From the NCBI RefSeq assembly GCF_005870025.1, contig NZ_VATA01000015.1:79399-143398 (forward strand): DNA of 64,000 bases, in the 5' to 3' direction. The notes below the pieces were generated by a model that ran no database searches, was not told the DNA's origin, and worked only from the letters and a program-made list of their open reading frames with translations. Source of the DNA: Poseidonocella sp. HB161398. Its GTDB lineage: Bacteria > Pseudomonadota > Alphaproteobacteria > Rhodobacterales > Rhodobacteraceae. This document shows positions 1 to 8,014 of this stretch, piece after piece. Each line of letters opens with the position of its first letter. Positions within the stretch are counted from its first letter, which is position 1. Made by a program: the position numbers and the translations under genes.

Positions 1-528
1 GACGCCTTCTTCCGGCTCTCGCAGCTGGGCTTCCTGTCGATCCGCCCGCAGCGGGCGACGCTGATCACCAAGATCTCCGAGAAGGGCGTGCACCAGGCCG
101 CCTTCGTGCGCGCCGCGCTCGAGGCCGCCTGCATCCGCGACGCGGTGAAGCACATCACCGAAGAGGACCTGGCCGAGCTCTCGACGCTGATGGCGCGCCA
201 GAAGCTCGCCACCGAGACCGGTCCGCGCAGCGTCTTCCACGAGCTCGACGACCTCCTGCACAAGCGCATCTGCGAGATGTCGGGCCATGGCTATGCCTGG
301 TCGCTGATCCAGGAGCAGAAGGCGCATATCGACCGCGTGCGCTTCCTGTCGCTTTCCTTCGGACAGCAGGACGCCTATGACCAGCATGTGACGATCGTCG
401 CGGCCCTGGCCGCGCGCGATCCGGATGCCGCCGAGACCTGCCTGCGCGACCATCTCAGCCGGATCCGCAATATCCTACCCGTGGTGCGCGCCGAGCATCC
501 GCAGTATTTCGAGGACCCCGACCAATGA
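1..528 (+). CDS. GntR-family transcriptional regulator, FadR/FCD type (5' end outside window)
   Basis: The frame is open from base 1, so the N-terminal winged-helix domain is largely missing. What remains is an all-helical ligand-binding region typical of the FCD domain. It contains a VHQAAFVRAALE-type helix and an FHELDDLLHKRICEMSGH segment, where the His/Asp residues would bind a metal or organic acid. The C-terminal helix AARDPDAAETCLRDHL is the usual FCD ending. The GTG at 88 is not a start, because the homology runs upstream of it. The stop TGA overlaps the ATG of the KDG kinase (ATGA), so the two are co-transcribed. FCD regulators of this kind often repress sugar-acid catabolism, and the kinase neighbour fits that. 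Specific ligand unknown. Confidence 0.85.
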   Translation, partial: DAFFRLSQLGFLSIRPQRATLITKISEKGVHQAAFVRAALEAACIRDAVKHITEEDLAELSTLMARQKLATETGPRSVFHELDDLLHKRICEMSGHGYAWSLIQEQKAHIDRVRFLSLSFGQQDAYDQHVTIVAALAARDPDAAETCLRDHLSRIRNILPVVRAEHPQYFEDPDQ

Positions 529-1436
529 CCCGCTTTCTCGCCATCGGCGAATGCATGATCGAAATGTCCCCCACCCCGGAGGGCACCTACGCGATGGGCT
601 TCGCCGGCGACACGTTCAACTCCGCCTGGTACGCGAAGCGCCTCGGCGGGCCGGATCTGGACGTGGCCTATCTCTCGGCCGTCGGCGATGACGGCCCCTC
701 GGCGCAGATGGCCGACTTCATGCGCGCCGCCGGCGTCGCGCCCGAGCTCGCGGTCCGCAAGGGCGGCACGGTCGGGCTCTACATGATCTCGCTGAAGAAC
801 GGCGAGCGCAGCTTCTCCTACTGGCGCTCCACCGCCGCGGCGAAGAGCCTGGCCGACGATCTGGAGGCCCTTCCCGCGGGCGCGGGCGACTTGGCGCTCT
901 TCTCGGGGATCACCATGGCGATCCTGCCCGAGGCCGGGCGGCAGCGCCTGCTGGACGTGCTGGCAAAGGCGCGCCGCGAGGGCGTGCGGATTGCCTTCGA
1001 CCCGAATCTGCGGCCGCGGCTCTGGGCCTCCACCGAAGAGATGTGCCACTGGGTGAGCGAAGCGGCGAAGGTCGCGGATATCGCACTGCCCTCCTACGAG
1101 GACGAGGAGGCGTATTTCGGCGATGTCTCGAAGCGCGCCACGGCTGATCGCTATGCTGCCGCGGGGGCGTGCCTGGTGGTGGCCAAGGACGGGCCGGAGC
1201 CGGTGCTGATCCTCGAGAACGGCGCCGAGACCCTGGTGCCGCCGCAGATCGTCGCCGAGATCACGGACACGACCGCGGCAGGCGACAGCTTCAATGCGGG
1301 CTTCCTGACGGCCCTGGCGCGCGGCGCCAGCCCGGCGGAGGCCGCCGATCTGGGATGCCGCGTCTCGGCACAGGTGGTGACGAAGCGCGGGGCACTGGTC
1401 TCGATCGATCTTCCGGGCATCGGCATTCCGGCCTGA
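525..1436 (+). CDS. kdgK: 2-dehydro-3-deoxygluconokinase (PfkB/ribokinase family)
   Basis: This 303-residue sugar kinase should phosphorylate 2-keto-3-deoxygluconate to KDPG in Entner-Doudoroff or uronate catabolism in the cytoplasm. The N-terminus has GECMIEMSP followed by the GFAGDTFNSAWYAKRLG substrate-binding stretch typical of KDG kinases. The PfkB C-terminal signature DTTAAGDSFNAGF lies at about residues 248-260, with the catalytic Asp at 254 in the AAGD anion hole. Length is normal for the family. The start overlaps the stop of the upstream GntR regulator by 4 bp, implying translational coupling. No aldolase gene is present in this window. Other PfkB sugar kinases are possible, but the N-terminal motif favours KDG. 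Confidence 0.85.
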   Translation: MTRFLAIGECMIEMSPTPEGTYAMGFAGDTFNSAWYAKRLGGPDLDVAYLSAVGDDGPSAQMADFMRAAGVAPELAVRKGGTVGLYMISLKNGERSFSYWRSTAAAKSLADDLEALPAGAGDLALFSGITMAILPEAGRQRLLDVLAKARREGVRIAFDPNLRPRLWASTEEMCHWVSEAAKVADIALPSYEDEEAYFGDVSKRATADRYAAAGACLVVAKDGPEPVLILENGAETLVPPQIVAEITDTTAAGDSFNAGFLTALARGASPAEAADLGCRVSAQVVTKRGALVSIDLPGIGIPA

Positions 1437-1442
1437 GCCGCC

Positions 1443-1531
1443 CCCTCACCCCGGCCCTCTCCCCGGCGGGGAGAGGGAGTGCGCTCGGGTCCGGGGCGGG
1501 GTGAGGGTGCGGGAGAGGGTGTCCCTCTCCC
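1443..1531. repeat. Nested palindromic (REP/BIME-like) element between convergent genes
   Basis: Three perfect inverted repeats are packed into 89 bp. An outer pair, CCCTCACCCC (1443-1452) and GGGGTGAGGG (1498-1507), encloses a 10-bp stem CCCTCTCCCC/GGGGAGAGGG (1455-1464/1468-1477, 3-nt loop). A 9-bp stem GGGAGAGGG/CCCTCTCCC (1511-1519/1523-1531, 3-nt loop) follows. The element lies between the convergent kdgK and acyl-CoA dehydrogenase genes. It has the appearance of a dispersed extragenic palindrome that can also act as a bidirectional terminator. No T-tract is present. Confidence 0.75.
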
Positions 1532-1540
1532 GCCCTGCCC

Positions 1541-3307
1541 TCAGGCGAAGCAGTCTTCGGGCAGCGCGGCGACCGCCTCGGTGCCTGCGACCACCGCGTC
1601 CCGGCGCGCGGCGGCTTCCGGGAAGATCTGGCCGCGGAAGAACTCGGCCAGCCGGATCCGTCCCTCGCGCTCGCCCTCGTCCATGCCGGATTTAAGCGCC
1701 GCGCGATGGGCGCCATAGCCCATCTGCCAGCCGCCGAGCGCCACGCCGAAGCCGTGGAGCACATTGACGGCGGCCGCGTTCTGCATCGCGGGCTCGTCCT
1801 TCATCGCCAAGAGCCAGTCGACCAGCTCGCTGATCAGATCGGCGGCGGTGTCGATCATCTCCGCCATCGCCGCCCAGTCGGCCTGGTTGCCCTGGGTGGC
1901 GCGCACCGCATCGGCATCGGCGCGCATCTGCGCGACGATCTCGCCCGCCGCCCGGCCGCCGTCGCGGGTGATCTTGCGCCCCGCCAGGTCGAGCGCCTGG
2001 ATGCCGGTCGTGCCCTCGTAGATCGTGGTGATCCGCGCATCGCGGTAGAATTGCGCCGCGCCGGTCTCCTCGACGAAGCCCATGCCGCCATGGACTTGCA
2101 CCCCGGCAGAGGCGACATCGACCGCCATCTCGGTGCCCCAGCCCTTCACCACCGGGATCAGCAGGTCGACCCGGCGCTGGTGATAGCCGCGCGCCTCCGC
2201 ATCCGGGTTCCGCGCGGCATGGTCCAGCGAGGCCGCGGCGAGGCAGGCGAGCGCGCGCGCCGCCAGCGTCTTCGCCCGCATCGCGCCGACCATGCGGCGG
2301 ACGTCGCCATGGAAGAGGATCGGATCGCCCGCCTGCCCGCCCGAGGGCGTGCCCTGGCGGCGCTCCCGCGCATAGGCCAGCGCCACCTGGTAGGCATGCT
2401 CCGCCACGCCGATCCCCTGCACGCCGACATTGAGCCGCGCGTTGTTCATCATGGCGAACATGTATTGCAGCCCCTTGTGCGGCTCGCCGATCAGCCAGCC
2501 CTTGGCGCCGCCCGTGTCGCCGAAGGCGAGCGTGCAGGTCGGCGAGGCATGGATGCCGAGCTTGTGCTCGATCGAGACGCAGCGCACGTCGTTCCCGGTG
2601 CCGTCCTCGAGGAACTGCGGCACGAGGAAGAGCGAGATCCCCTTCACCCCCGCGGGCGCGTCCGGCAGCCGGGCCAGCACCAGGTGGATGATGTTGTCGG
2701 TCAGGTCATGCGTGCCGTAGGTGATGAAGATCTTCTGGCCCGAGATCCGGTAATGGTCGCCCTCGGGTTCCGCCTTCGAGCGGATCGCCGCCAGATCCGA
2801 GCCCGCCTGCGGCTCGGTGAGGTTCATCGTGCCGGTCCATTCGCCGGAGACGAGCTTCGGCAGGTAGGCCTCCTTCAGCGCGTCGGAGGCGTAGCCCTCC
2901 AGCGCCTCGATGGCACCCTGCGTCAGCATCGGGCAGAGCTGGAAGGACATGTTGGCGCCCTGGAACATCTCCTGGATGCAGGTATTCACCGCTTGGGGCA
3001 GGCCCATGCCGCCATGCTCGGGGCTGGCGGAGGGGCTGTTCCAGCCCATCTCGACAAGCTGGCCATAGGCCGCCTTCCAGCCCGCGGGCGTGGTCAGCTT
3101 GCCGTCCGCGAATTTGAGCCCCTCGATATCGCCCGGGCGGTTCAAGGGGGCCAGCACCTCGCCCGCGAACTTCCCCGCCTCCTCGAGGATCGCGGCCACC
3201 GTGTCGGGGGTCGCGTCCTCCAGCCCCGGCAGGGCCGCGATGGCGTCGAGACCGCAGAGCTCCTCGAGGATGAACTGCATGTCTCTGAGGGGGGCGGAAT
3301 AGGTCAT
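1541..3307 (-). CDS. Acyl-CoA dehydrogenase, DmdC-like long form
   Basis: This 588-residue FAD-dependent acyl-CoA dehydrogenase belongs to the long subgroup with an extra C-terminal domain, which includes 3-methylmercaptopropionyl-CoA dehydrogenase DmdC. Visible motifs are the FAD/substrate motif MNLTEPQAGSDL near residue 165, a GGMGFVEETGAAQFYRDARI stretch near 410, and YEGTTGIQALDLAGRK near 430. The Glu in YEGT is the family's usual catalytic base. It is the last gene of a right-to-left cluster with an acyl-CoA synthetase and a Liv-type ABC importer, so it probably oxidises the CoA ester of the imported acid. DMSP-pathway identity is only a possibility, since family members vary in substrate. 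The gene faces kdgK across a palindromic element. Confidence 0.85.
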   Translation of the reverse strand: MTYSAPLRDMQFILEELCGLDAIAALPGLEDATPDTVAAILEEAGKFAGEVLAPLNRPGDIEGLKFADGKLTTPAGWKAAYGQLVEMGWNSPSASPEHGGMGLPQAVNTCIQEMFQGANMSFQLCPMLTQGAIEALEGYASDALKEAYLPKLVSGEWTGTMNLTEPQAGSDLAAIRSKAEPEGDHYRISGQKIFITYGTHDLTDNIIHLVLARLPDAPAGVKGISLFLVPQFLEDGTGNDVRCVSIEHKLGIHASPTCTLAFGDTGGAKGWLIGEPHKGLQYMFAMMNNARLNVGVQGIGVAEHAYQVALAYARERRQGTPSGGQAGDPILFHGDVRRMVGAMRAKTLAARALACLAAASLDHAARNPDAEARGYHQRRVDLLIPVVKGWGTEMAVDVASAGVQVHGGMGFVEETGAAQFYRDARITTIYEGTTGIQALDLAGRKITRDGGRAAGEIVAQMRADADAVRATQGNQADWAAMAEMIDTAADLISELVDWLLAMKDEPAMQNAAAVNVLHGFGVALGGWQMGYGAHRAALKSGMDEGEREGRIRLAEFFRGQIFPEAAARRDAVVAGTEAVAALPEDCFA

Positions 3308-3334
3308 GGGGGGATCCTTTCACTCGGGAACGGT

Positions 3335-4258
3335 TCAGAACGATTTCTGGAGGAAGGCGCGCAGCTCGCCGATCACGCCGCGGCGGAAGCTGAGCACGCA
3401 GATCACGAAGATCACCCCCAGGACGACCGGGACCCAGGCCGATAGCGGACCAGACGCAAGCAGATTCTGCAATGCGACGATGATGCCCGCGCCGACGGCC
3501 GGACCCGCGATCGTGCCCACGCCGCCCAGAAGCGTCATCAGCACCACCTCGCCCGACATGTGCCAATGCGCGTCGGTCAGCGAGGCGAGCTGGAAGACCA
3601 CGGTCTTCAGCGCGCCGGCCAGCCCGGCGAGCGTCGCGGACAGCACGAAGGCCTGCAGCTTGTAGCGCTCGACATCGTAGCCCAGCGAGACCGCGCGGGG
3701 CTCGTTGTCGCGGATCGCCCGCAGCACCTGGCCGAAGGGCGAATGCACGGTGCGGGCGATCAGCCAGAAGGCGGCGAGGAAGATCGCGAGGGTGAAATAG
3801 TACATGGCCATGTTGTCCTGCAGGTCGATCATACCCAGCAGGCGGCCGCGCGGCACGCCCTGCAGGCCGTTCTCGCCCCCGGTGAAGGGCGCGGAGATGA
3901 AGAGGAAATAGGCCATCTGCGCCAGCGCCAGCGTGATCATGGCGAAGTAGATGCCCTGGCGGCGGATGGCGAGCATCCCCGCGGCGAGCCCCATCACCCC
4001 GGCGGCGGCGGCGCCTGCCAGGATGCCCAGCTCCGTCGGCAGGCCCCAGACCTTGATCGCATGGCCCGCGACATAGGCGGCGCCGCCGAAGAAGGCGGCA
4101 TGACCGAAGCTCAGGAGCCCGCCGAAGCCGAGGATCAGGTTGAAGGCGCAGGCGAAGAGCGCGAAGCAGAGGAACTTCATCAGGAGCACCGGATAGACGA
4201 AGAACGGTGCGGCGATGAGCAGGAGAAGGGCGGCGGCATAGCCGAGTTTCGTGGTCAT
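3335..4258 (-). CDS. Branched-chain-type ABC transporter permease (LivM family)
   Basis: This 307-residue inner-membrane permease has about ten hydrophobic segments and the LivM hallmarks: GFGGLLSFGHAAFFGGAAY near the N-terminus, the central RAIRDNEPRAVSLGYDVERYKL loop that contacts the ATPases, and GGVGTIAGPAVGAGI near the C-terminus. It sits 10 bp downstream of livH in a livG-livF-SBP-livH-livM arrangement and should form the heteromeric pore with it. The C-terminal end lies 27 bp from the acyl-CoA dehydrogenase start, consistent with one transcript. The substrate is not set by sequence; the flanking acyl-CoA enzymes suggest an organic acid or amide rather than leucine. Confidence 0.9.
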   Translation of the reverse strand: MTTKLGYAAALLLLIAAPFFVYPVLLMKFLCFALFACAFNLILGFGGLLSFGHAAFFGGAAYVAGHAIKVWGLPTELGILAGAAAAGVMGLAAGMLAIRRQGIYFAMITLALAQMAYFLFISAPFTGGENGLQGVPRGRLLGMIDLQDNMAMYYFTLAIFLAAFWLIARTVHSPFGQVLRAIRDNEPRAVSLGYDVERYKLQAFVLSATLAGLAGALKTVVFQLASLTDAHWHMSGEVVLMTLLGGVGTIAGPAVGAGIIVALQNLLASGPLSAWVPVVLGVIFVICVLSFRRGVIGELRAFLQKSF

Positions 4259-4268
4259 GGCGCCCTCC

Positions 4269-5159
4269 TCACGCGGTCCGGCCGAAGAGGCCCGCAGGCC
4301 GCAGCACCAGCACGATGGCCATCACGAAGAAGATCACCGTCGCCGAGGCCTCGGGCCAGTAGACCTTGGTCAGCCCCTCGATCAGCCCCATGCCGAGCCC
4401 GGTGACGACCGCGCCCATGATCGAGCCCATGCCGCCGATCACCACCACGGCGAAGACGACGATGATCAGGTTCGAGCCCATCAGCGGCGAGACCTGGGTG
4501 ATCGGCGCCGCCAGCACGCCGGCGAAGGCGGCAAGCCCCACGCCGTAGCCATAGGCCAGCGTGGTCAGCAGGGGCACGTTCACCCCGAAGGCCTGCAGGA
4601 GCTTGGGGTTCTCGGTCCCGGCGCGCAGATAGGCGCCGATCTTGGTCCTCTCGAAGATGTACCAGGTCACGCCGCAGGCGATCAGCGAGGCGACGACCAC
4701 CCAGCCGCGGTACCAGGGCAGGAACATGAAGCCCAGGTTGATGCCGCCGGTCAGCGCCTTCGGCGTCGGATAGGGCTGGCCCGAGGCGCCGAAGAGCTTG
4801 ATGAAGACGCCCTCGATCACCAGCGCCAGGCCGAAGGTCAGCAGGAGCCCGTAGAGATGGTCGACCCCCGCCAGGCGGCGCAGCAGGAAGCGCTCGATCA
4901 GCATGCCGAAGCCGCCGACGAGCACCGGCGCCACGATCAGCGCGGCCCAGTAGTTCAGCCCCAGGAAGGTCGCCAGCCCCCAGGCCGAGAAGGCGCCGAG
5001 CATGTAGAGCGCGCCATGGGCGAAATTCACGATATTGAGCAGGCCGAAGATCACCGCGAGCCCGAGCGACAGGACGGCGTAGAACGCCCCGTTGATCAGG
5101 CCGAGCAGGAGCTGGCCGAAGAGCACCTGCGGCGGAAAGCCCAGAAGGTCAGTCAGCAT
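4269..5159 (-). CDS. Branched-chain-type ABC transporter permease (LivH family)
   Basis: This 296-residue integral membrane protein has the LivH N-terminal pattern LLLGLINGAFYAVLSLGLAVIFG followed by VNFAHGALYMLGAF. Later it carries RAGTENPKLLQAFGVNV, the cytoplasmic coupling loop, and GGMGSIMGAVVTGLGMGLIEG. It is expected to pair with the LivM-type permease encoded just downstream. A GC-rich stem-loop lies in the 58-bp gap that separates it from the upstream binding-protein gene. Such an arrangement commonly protects the 3' end of the binding-protein message and lowers permease expression. Confidence 0.9.
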   Translation of the reverse strand: MLTDLLGFPPQVLFGQLLLGLINGAFYAVLSLGLAVIFGLLNIVNFAHGALYMLGAFSAWGLATFLGLNYWAALIVAPVLVGGFGMLIERFLLRRLAGVDHLYGLLLTFGLALVIEGVFIKLFGASGQPYPTPKALTGGINLGFMFLPWYRGWVVVASLIACGVTWYIFERTKIGAYLRAGTENPKLLQAFGVNVPLLTTLAYGYGVGLAAFAGVLAAPITQVSPLMGSNLIIVVFAVVVIGGMGSIMGAVVTGLGMGLIEGLTKVYWPEASATVIFFVMAIVLVLRPAGLFGRTA

Positions 5160-5188
5160 GGCATCATCCCGGTAAGGTCAGGAGACCC

Positions 5189-5205
5189 CCCGCGCCACGC
5201 GCGGG
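5189..5205 (-). terminator. Intercistronic stem-loop between binding-protein and permease genes
   Basis: A perfect 7-bp stem CCCGCGC/GCGCGGG with a CAC loop lies 13 bp past the stop of the binding-protein gene and 30 bp before livH. There is no U-tract, so it is more likely an mRNA-stabilising or attenuating hairpin than a full terminator. Confidence 0.5.
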
Positions 5206-5217
5206 AGGCCGGGAAAG

Positions 5218-6420
5218 TCACTTGGTCGGGCAGGTGCTTTCCTCCAGCGTGCCATAGGCTTCTTCGCCCGGGATGGTGCGGACGATGTCGTAGTAGTCCC
5301 AGGGGCCCTTCGATTCCGCGGGCGACTTGACCCGCGCCAGGTACATGTCATGCACCATCCGCCCGTCCGAGCGGATCACCCCGCCCTTGGCGAAGAAGTC
5401 GTCGATCGGCCGGTCGCGCATCCACTCCATCACGGTGTCGGTGTCGTCCGAGCCCGTCGCCTCGATCGCCTTGAGGTAGAAGCTGACCGAGGAATAGACG
5501 CCGGCCTGCACCATCGAGGGCATCGAGCCGGTGCGCTCCATGAACTTCTCGGACCAGGCGCGGGTCTCGTCATCCATGTCCCAGTAGAAGCCGGTGGTCA
5601 GCTGGATGCCCTGCGCGGTCTCCAGCCCCAGCGCATGCACGTCGGTGATGAACATCAGCAGCGCCGCCAGCGACTGCCCCGCCGCCACCAGGCCGAATTC
5701 GTTCGCCGCCTTGATCGCGTTGGTCGTGTCGGCCCCGGCATTGGCCAGGCCGATCACCTTGGCGCCCGAGCCCTGCGCCTGCAGCACGAAGGAGGAGAAG
5801 TCCGAGGCCGGGAAGGGATGCCGGATGGAGCCCAGCACCTTGCCGCCCGCCGCCTCGACCACCTTGGTCACGTCGGCTTCCAGCGCCTGGCCGAAGGCGT
5901 AGTCGGCGGTCAGGAAGTACCAGGTGTCGCCGCCCTCGGCCACGACCGCCTTGCCGGTGCCGTTGGCCAGCGCGGTGGTCGAATAGGTGTAGTGGATGCC
6001 CGAGGGGATGCAGGCGTCGTTGGTCAGGGGCGAGGAGGCCGCGCCGGAGACCAGCACCACCTTGTTCTGCTGCTTGGCGATCTCGAAGACCGCCATCGCG
6101 GTCGAGGTCGTCACCAGCTCGGCGAAGGCGTCGACCTGCTCGTTCTCGCCCCATTCGCGCGCCTTGTTGGCGGCGATGTCGGCCTTGTTCTGGTGGTCGG
6201 CCGTGACCAGCTCGACCGGCACGCCGGCGACCGTGCCGCCGATGTCCTCGATCGCCATCTTCGCGGCCTCGACCGCGCCCGGCCCGGCCAGGTCCGAATA
6301 GGTGCCGGACATGTCGGTCAGAAGGCCGATCTTCACCACGCCGTCGGAGATCTCCGCCGAGGCAGAGGCCGCCATGGCCAGGGTCGATGCGCCAAGCGCA
6401 AGCGTTTTCAGGGTTTTCAT
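5218..6420 (-). CDS. Periplasmic substrate-binding protein of Liv-type ABC transporter
   Basis: This 400-residue type I periplasmic binding protein starts with a Sec signal peptide (MKTLKTLALGASTLAMAASASA, cleavage after about residue 22). The mature N-terminus, VVKIGLLTDMSGTYSDLAGPG, is the classic Peripla_BP_6 opening. I chose the ATG at 6420 rather than an in-frame ATG six codons upstream. It is preceded by a strong GGAGGAG at correct spacing and begins the signal peptide exactly. The ligand is unknown. Members of this family bind amides, aromatic acids and short organic acids as well as leucine. The linked acyl-CoA synthetase and dehydrogenase argue for a carboxylic acid that is activated after uptake. 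Confidence 0.9.
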   Translation of the reverse strand: MKTLKTLALGASTLAMAASASAEISDGVVKIGLLTDMSGTYSDLAGPGAVEAAKMAIEDIGGTVAGVPVELVTADHQNKADIAANKAREWGENEQVDAFAELVTTSTAMAVFEIAKQQNKVVLVSGAASSPLTNDACIPSGIHYTYSTTALANGTGKAVVAEGGDTWYFLTADYAFGQALEADVTKVVEAAGGKVLGSIRHPFPASDFSSFVLQAQGSGAKVIGLANAGADTTNAIKAANEFGLVAAGQSLAALLMFITDVHALGLETAQGIQLTTGFYWDMDDETRAWSEKFMERTGSMPSMVQAGVYSSVSFYLKAIEATGSDDTDTVMEWMRDRPIDDFFAKGGVIRSDGRMVHDMYLARVKSPAESKGPWDYYDIVRTIPGEEAYGTLEESTCPTK

Positions 6421-6443
6421 GTGTCTCCTCCCAGTCACATTCG

Positions 6444-7211
6444 TCAGACGCTCAGGTATTCGTCGAAGACGTGAGCCTTGGTCTCCAGCTCATCGGCGGC
6501 CACGGTTTCTGCGATATGCCCGTGATCCATGATGAAATGCCGGTCCGCGAGCGGCGCCGCGAAGCGGAAGTTCTGCTCCACCAGAACGATCGTGTAGCCG
6601 CGCGCCTTGAGCACGCCGAGCACGTCGGCGAGCTTGTCGACGATCACCGGGGCGAGCCCTTCGGTGATCTCGTCGAGCAGCAGGATGTCCGCCCCGGTGC
6701 GCAGGATCCGCGCCATGGCCAGCATCTGCTGCTCGCCCCCCGAGAGCCGCGTGCCGGGGCTGCGGCGGCGCTCGGCCAGGTTGGGGAACATCTCGTAGAG
6801 CTCCTCCACCGTCATGCCGCCTCCCGCGACGACGGGGGGCAGCAGCAGGTTCTCCTCCACCGAGAGCGAGGCGAAGATGCCGCGCTCTTCGGGGCAGTAG
6901 CCGACGCCGAGATGGGCGATGGCATGGGGCGGGCGGCCGATCACCTCCTCGCCTTTGAGCATGATCGAGCCGGTGCGCCGCCCGATCAGCCCGACGATCG
7001 AGCGCAGCGTCGTCGTCCGCCCGGCGCCGTTGCGGCCCAGCAGCGTGACCAGCTCGCCGCGGTAGACGCTCAGGTCGATGCCGTGCAGGGCGTGGCTCTC
7101 GCCGTAGAAGGCATGCAGGTCGGAGATGCGGATCTCGGTGATCCTCTCGGCCGCATGCGCGCCGCCGAGCTCGTGGTTGTGGCCGTCGCCGGGCAGATCC
7201 AGGAGGGTCAT
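6444..7211 (-). CDS. ABC transporter ATP-binding protein, LivF family, with non-canonical Walker A
   Basis: The predicted product is 255 residues. The ATG at 7211 is used because it overlaps the livG stop (ATGA) and follows a GGGGAGGGCGG ribosome site. An N-terminal extension of about 25 residues precedes the core IRISDLHAFYGESHALHGIDL. The signature LSGGEQQMLAMARIL and Walker B ILLLDEITEGLAP are intact. The P-loop, however, reads GRNGAGRTTTL: the invariant Lys of GxxGxGK is Arg, encoded by CGG at 7017-7019 on this strand. That substitution usually cripples ATP hydrolysis. Because AAG/AAA to CGG needs two or more changes, a single read error is unlikely. LivG, the partner ATPase, keeps a normal P-loop, so the importer may run on one consensus site. 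Confidence 0.88.
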   Translation of the reverse strand: MTLLDLPGDGHNHELGGAHAAERITEIRISDLHAFYGESHALHGIDLSVYRGELVTLLGRNGAGRTTTLRSIVGLIGRRTGSIMLKGEEVIGRPPHAIAHLGVGYCPEERGIFASLSVEENLLLPPVVAGGGMTVEELYEMFPNLAERRRSPGTRLSGGEQQMLAMARILRTGADILLLDEITEGLAPVIVDKLADVLGVLKARGYTIVLVEQNFRFAAPLADRHFIMDHGHIAETVAADELETKAHVFDEYLSV

Positions 7212-7960
7212 GCCGCCCTCCCCATATAGGCTTCCTTGACACGCGGATCGGCGGAGACCTCGGCATAGGTGCCCTCGGTCAGGATCGCCCCGCGCTGCAG
7301 CACGGTGATCCGGTCGCACAGCGCCGAGACCACGCCCAGGTTGTGCTCCACCATCAGCACGGTGCGGGACTTCGCGACCTCGCGGATCAGCTCGGTGATC
7401 CTGGCGACATCCTCGCGGCCCATGCCCTGGGTCGGCTCGTCGAGCAGCATCAGCTTCGGCTCCTGCGCCAGCGTCGTGGCGATCTCCAGCGCGCGCTTGC
7501 GGCCATAGGCCATCTCGTGGACCTCGGTCTCGGCGTAGCGCTCCAGCCCGACCATGGCGAGAAGCTCCAGCGCGCGGGCGTCGAGCACCTTCAGCGAGCT
7601 CTCGGAGCGCCAGAAATGGAAGGAGGTGCCGAGCTTGCGCTGCAGCGAGACGCGGACATTCTCCAGCGCGGTCATGTGCGGGAAGACGGCCGAGATCTGG
7701 AAGCTGCGGACCATGCCCATCCGGGCGATCTGGGCGGGCTTGGCGCGGGTGATGTCCTGCCCGTCATAGCGCATCGTGCCGCGGGTCGGCTGGTGGACCT
7801 TGGTCAGGAGGTTGAAGACGGTGGTCTTGCCGGCCCCGTTCGGGCCGATCAGCGCATGGATGTCGCCCTTGCGCACTTTCAGGGTCACGTCGTCCACCGC
7901 GGTGAAGCCGAGGAAATCCTTGCTCAGCCCGTCGGTGACGAGGATATGCTCATCGCTCAT
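7208..7960 (-). CDS. ABC transporter ATP-binding protein (LivG family)
   Basis: The predicted product is 250 residues from the ATG at 7960 (MSDEHILVTDGLSKDFLG). An in-frame start 13 codons upstream would add a Cys/Pro-rich stretch without homology. The Walker A sequence GPNGAGKTT is normal and Walker B is KLMLLDEPTQGMG. The signature region reads MAYGRKRALEIATTLA instead of LSxGQ. I recognise this variant from other alphaproteobacterial LivG-like ATPases. The H-loop VEHNLGVV is present. The stop overlaps the livF start, and the gene lies just downstream of the acyl-CoA synthetase. It is the cytoplasmic energiser of the importer together with the Arg-variant LivF. Confidence 0.9.
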   Translation of the reverse strand: MSDEHILVTDGLSKDFLGFTAVDDVTLKVRKGDIHALIGPNGAGKTTVFNLLTKVHQPTRGTMRYDGQDITRAKPAQIARMGMVRSFQISAVFPHMTALENVRVSLQRKLGTSFHFWRSESSLKVLDARALELLAMVGLERYAETEVHEMAYGRKRALEIATTLAQEPKLMLLDEPTQGMGREDVARITELIREVAKSRTVLMVEHNLGVVSALCDRITVLQRGAILTEGTYAEVSADPRVKEAYMGRAA

Positions 7961-8014
7961 GGGAAATCCGTGATTGCAGTTGCATCGGGGCGGCGGCACC
8001 GCCGCCCGGCGGGC

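Noticed and set aside
1706..3445. 579-codon open frame on the plus strand opposite the acyl-CoA dehydrogenase
   Set aside because: The product is Arg/His/Leu-rich without domain motifs and lies antisense to a clear acyl-CoA dehydrogenase; such shadows are common at this GC content.
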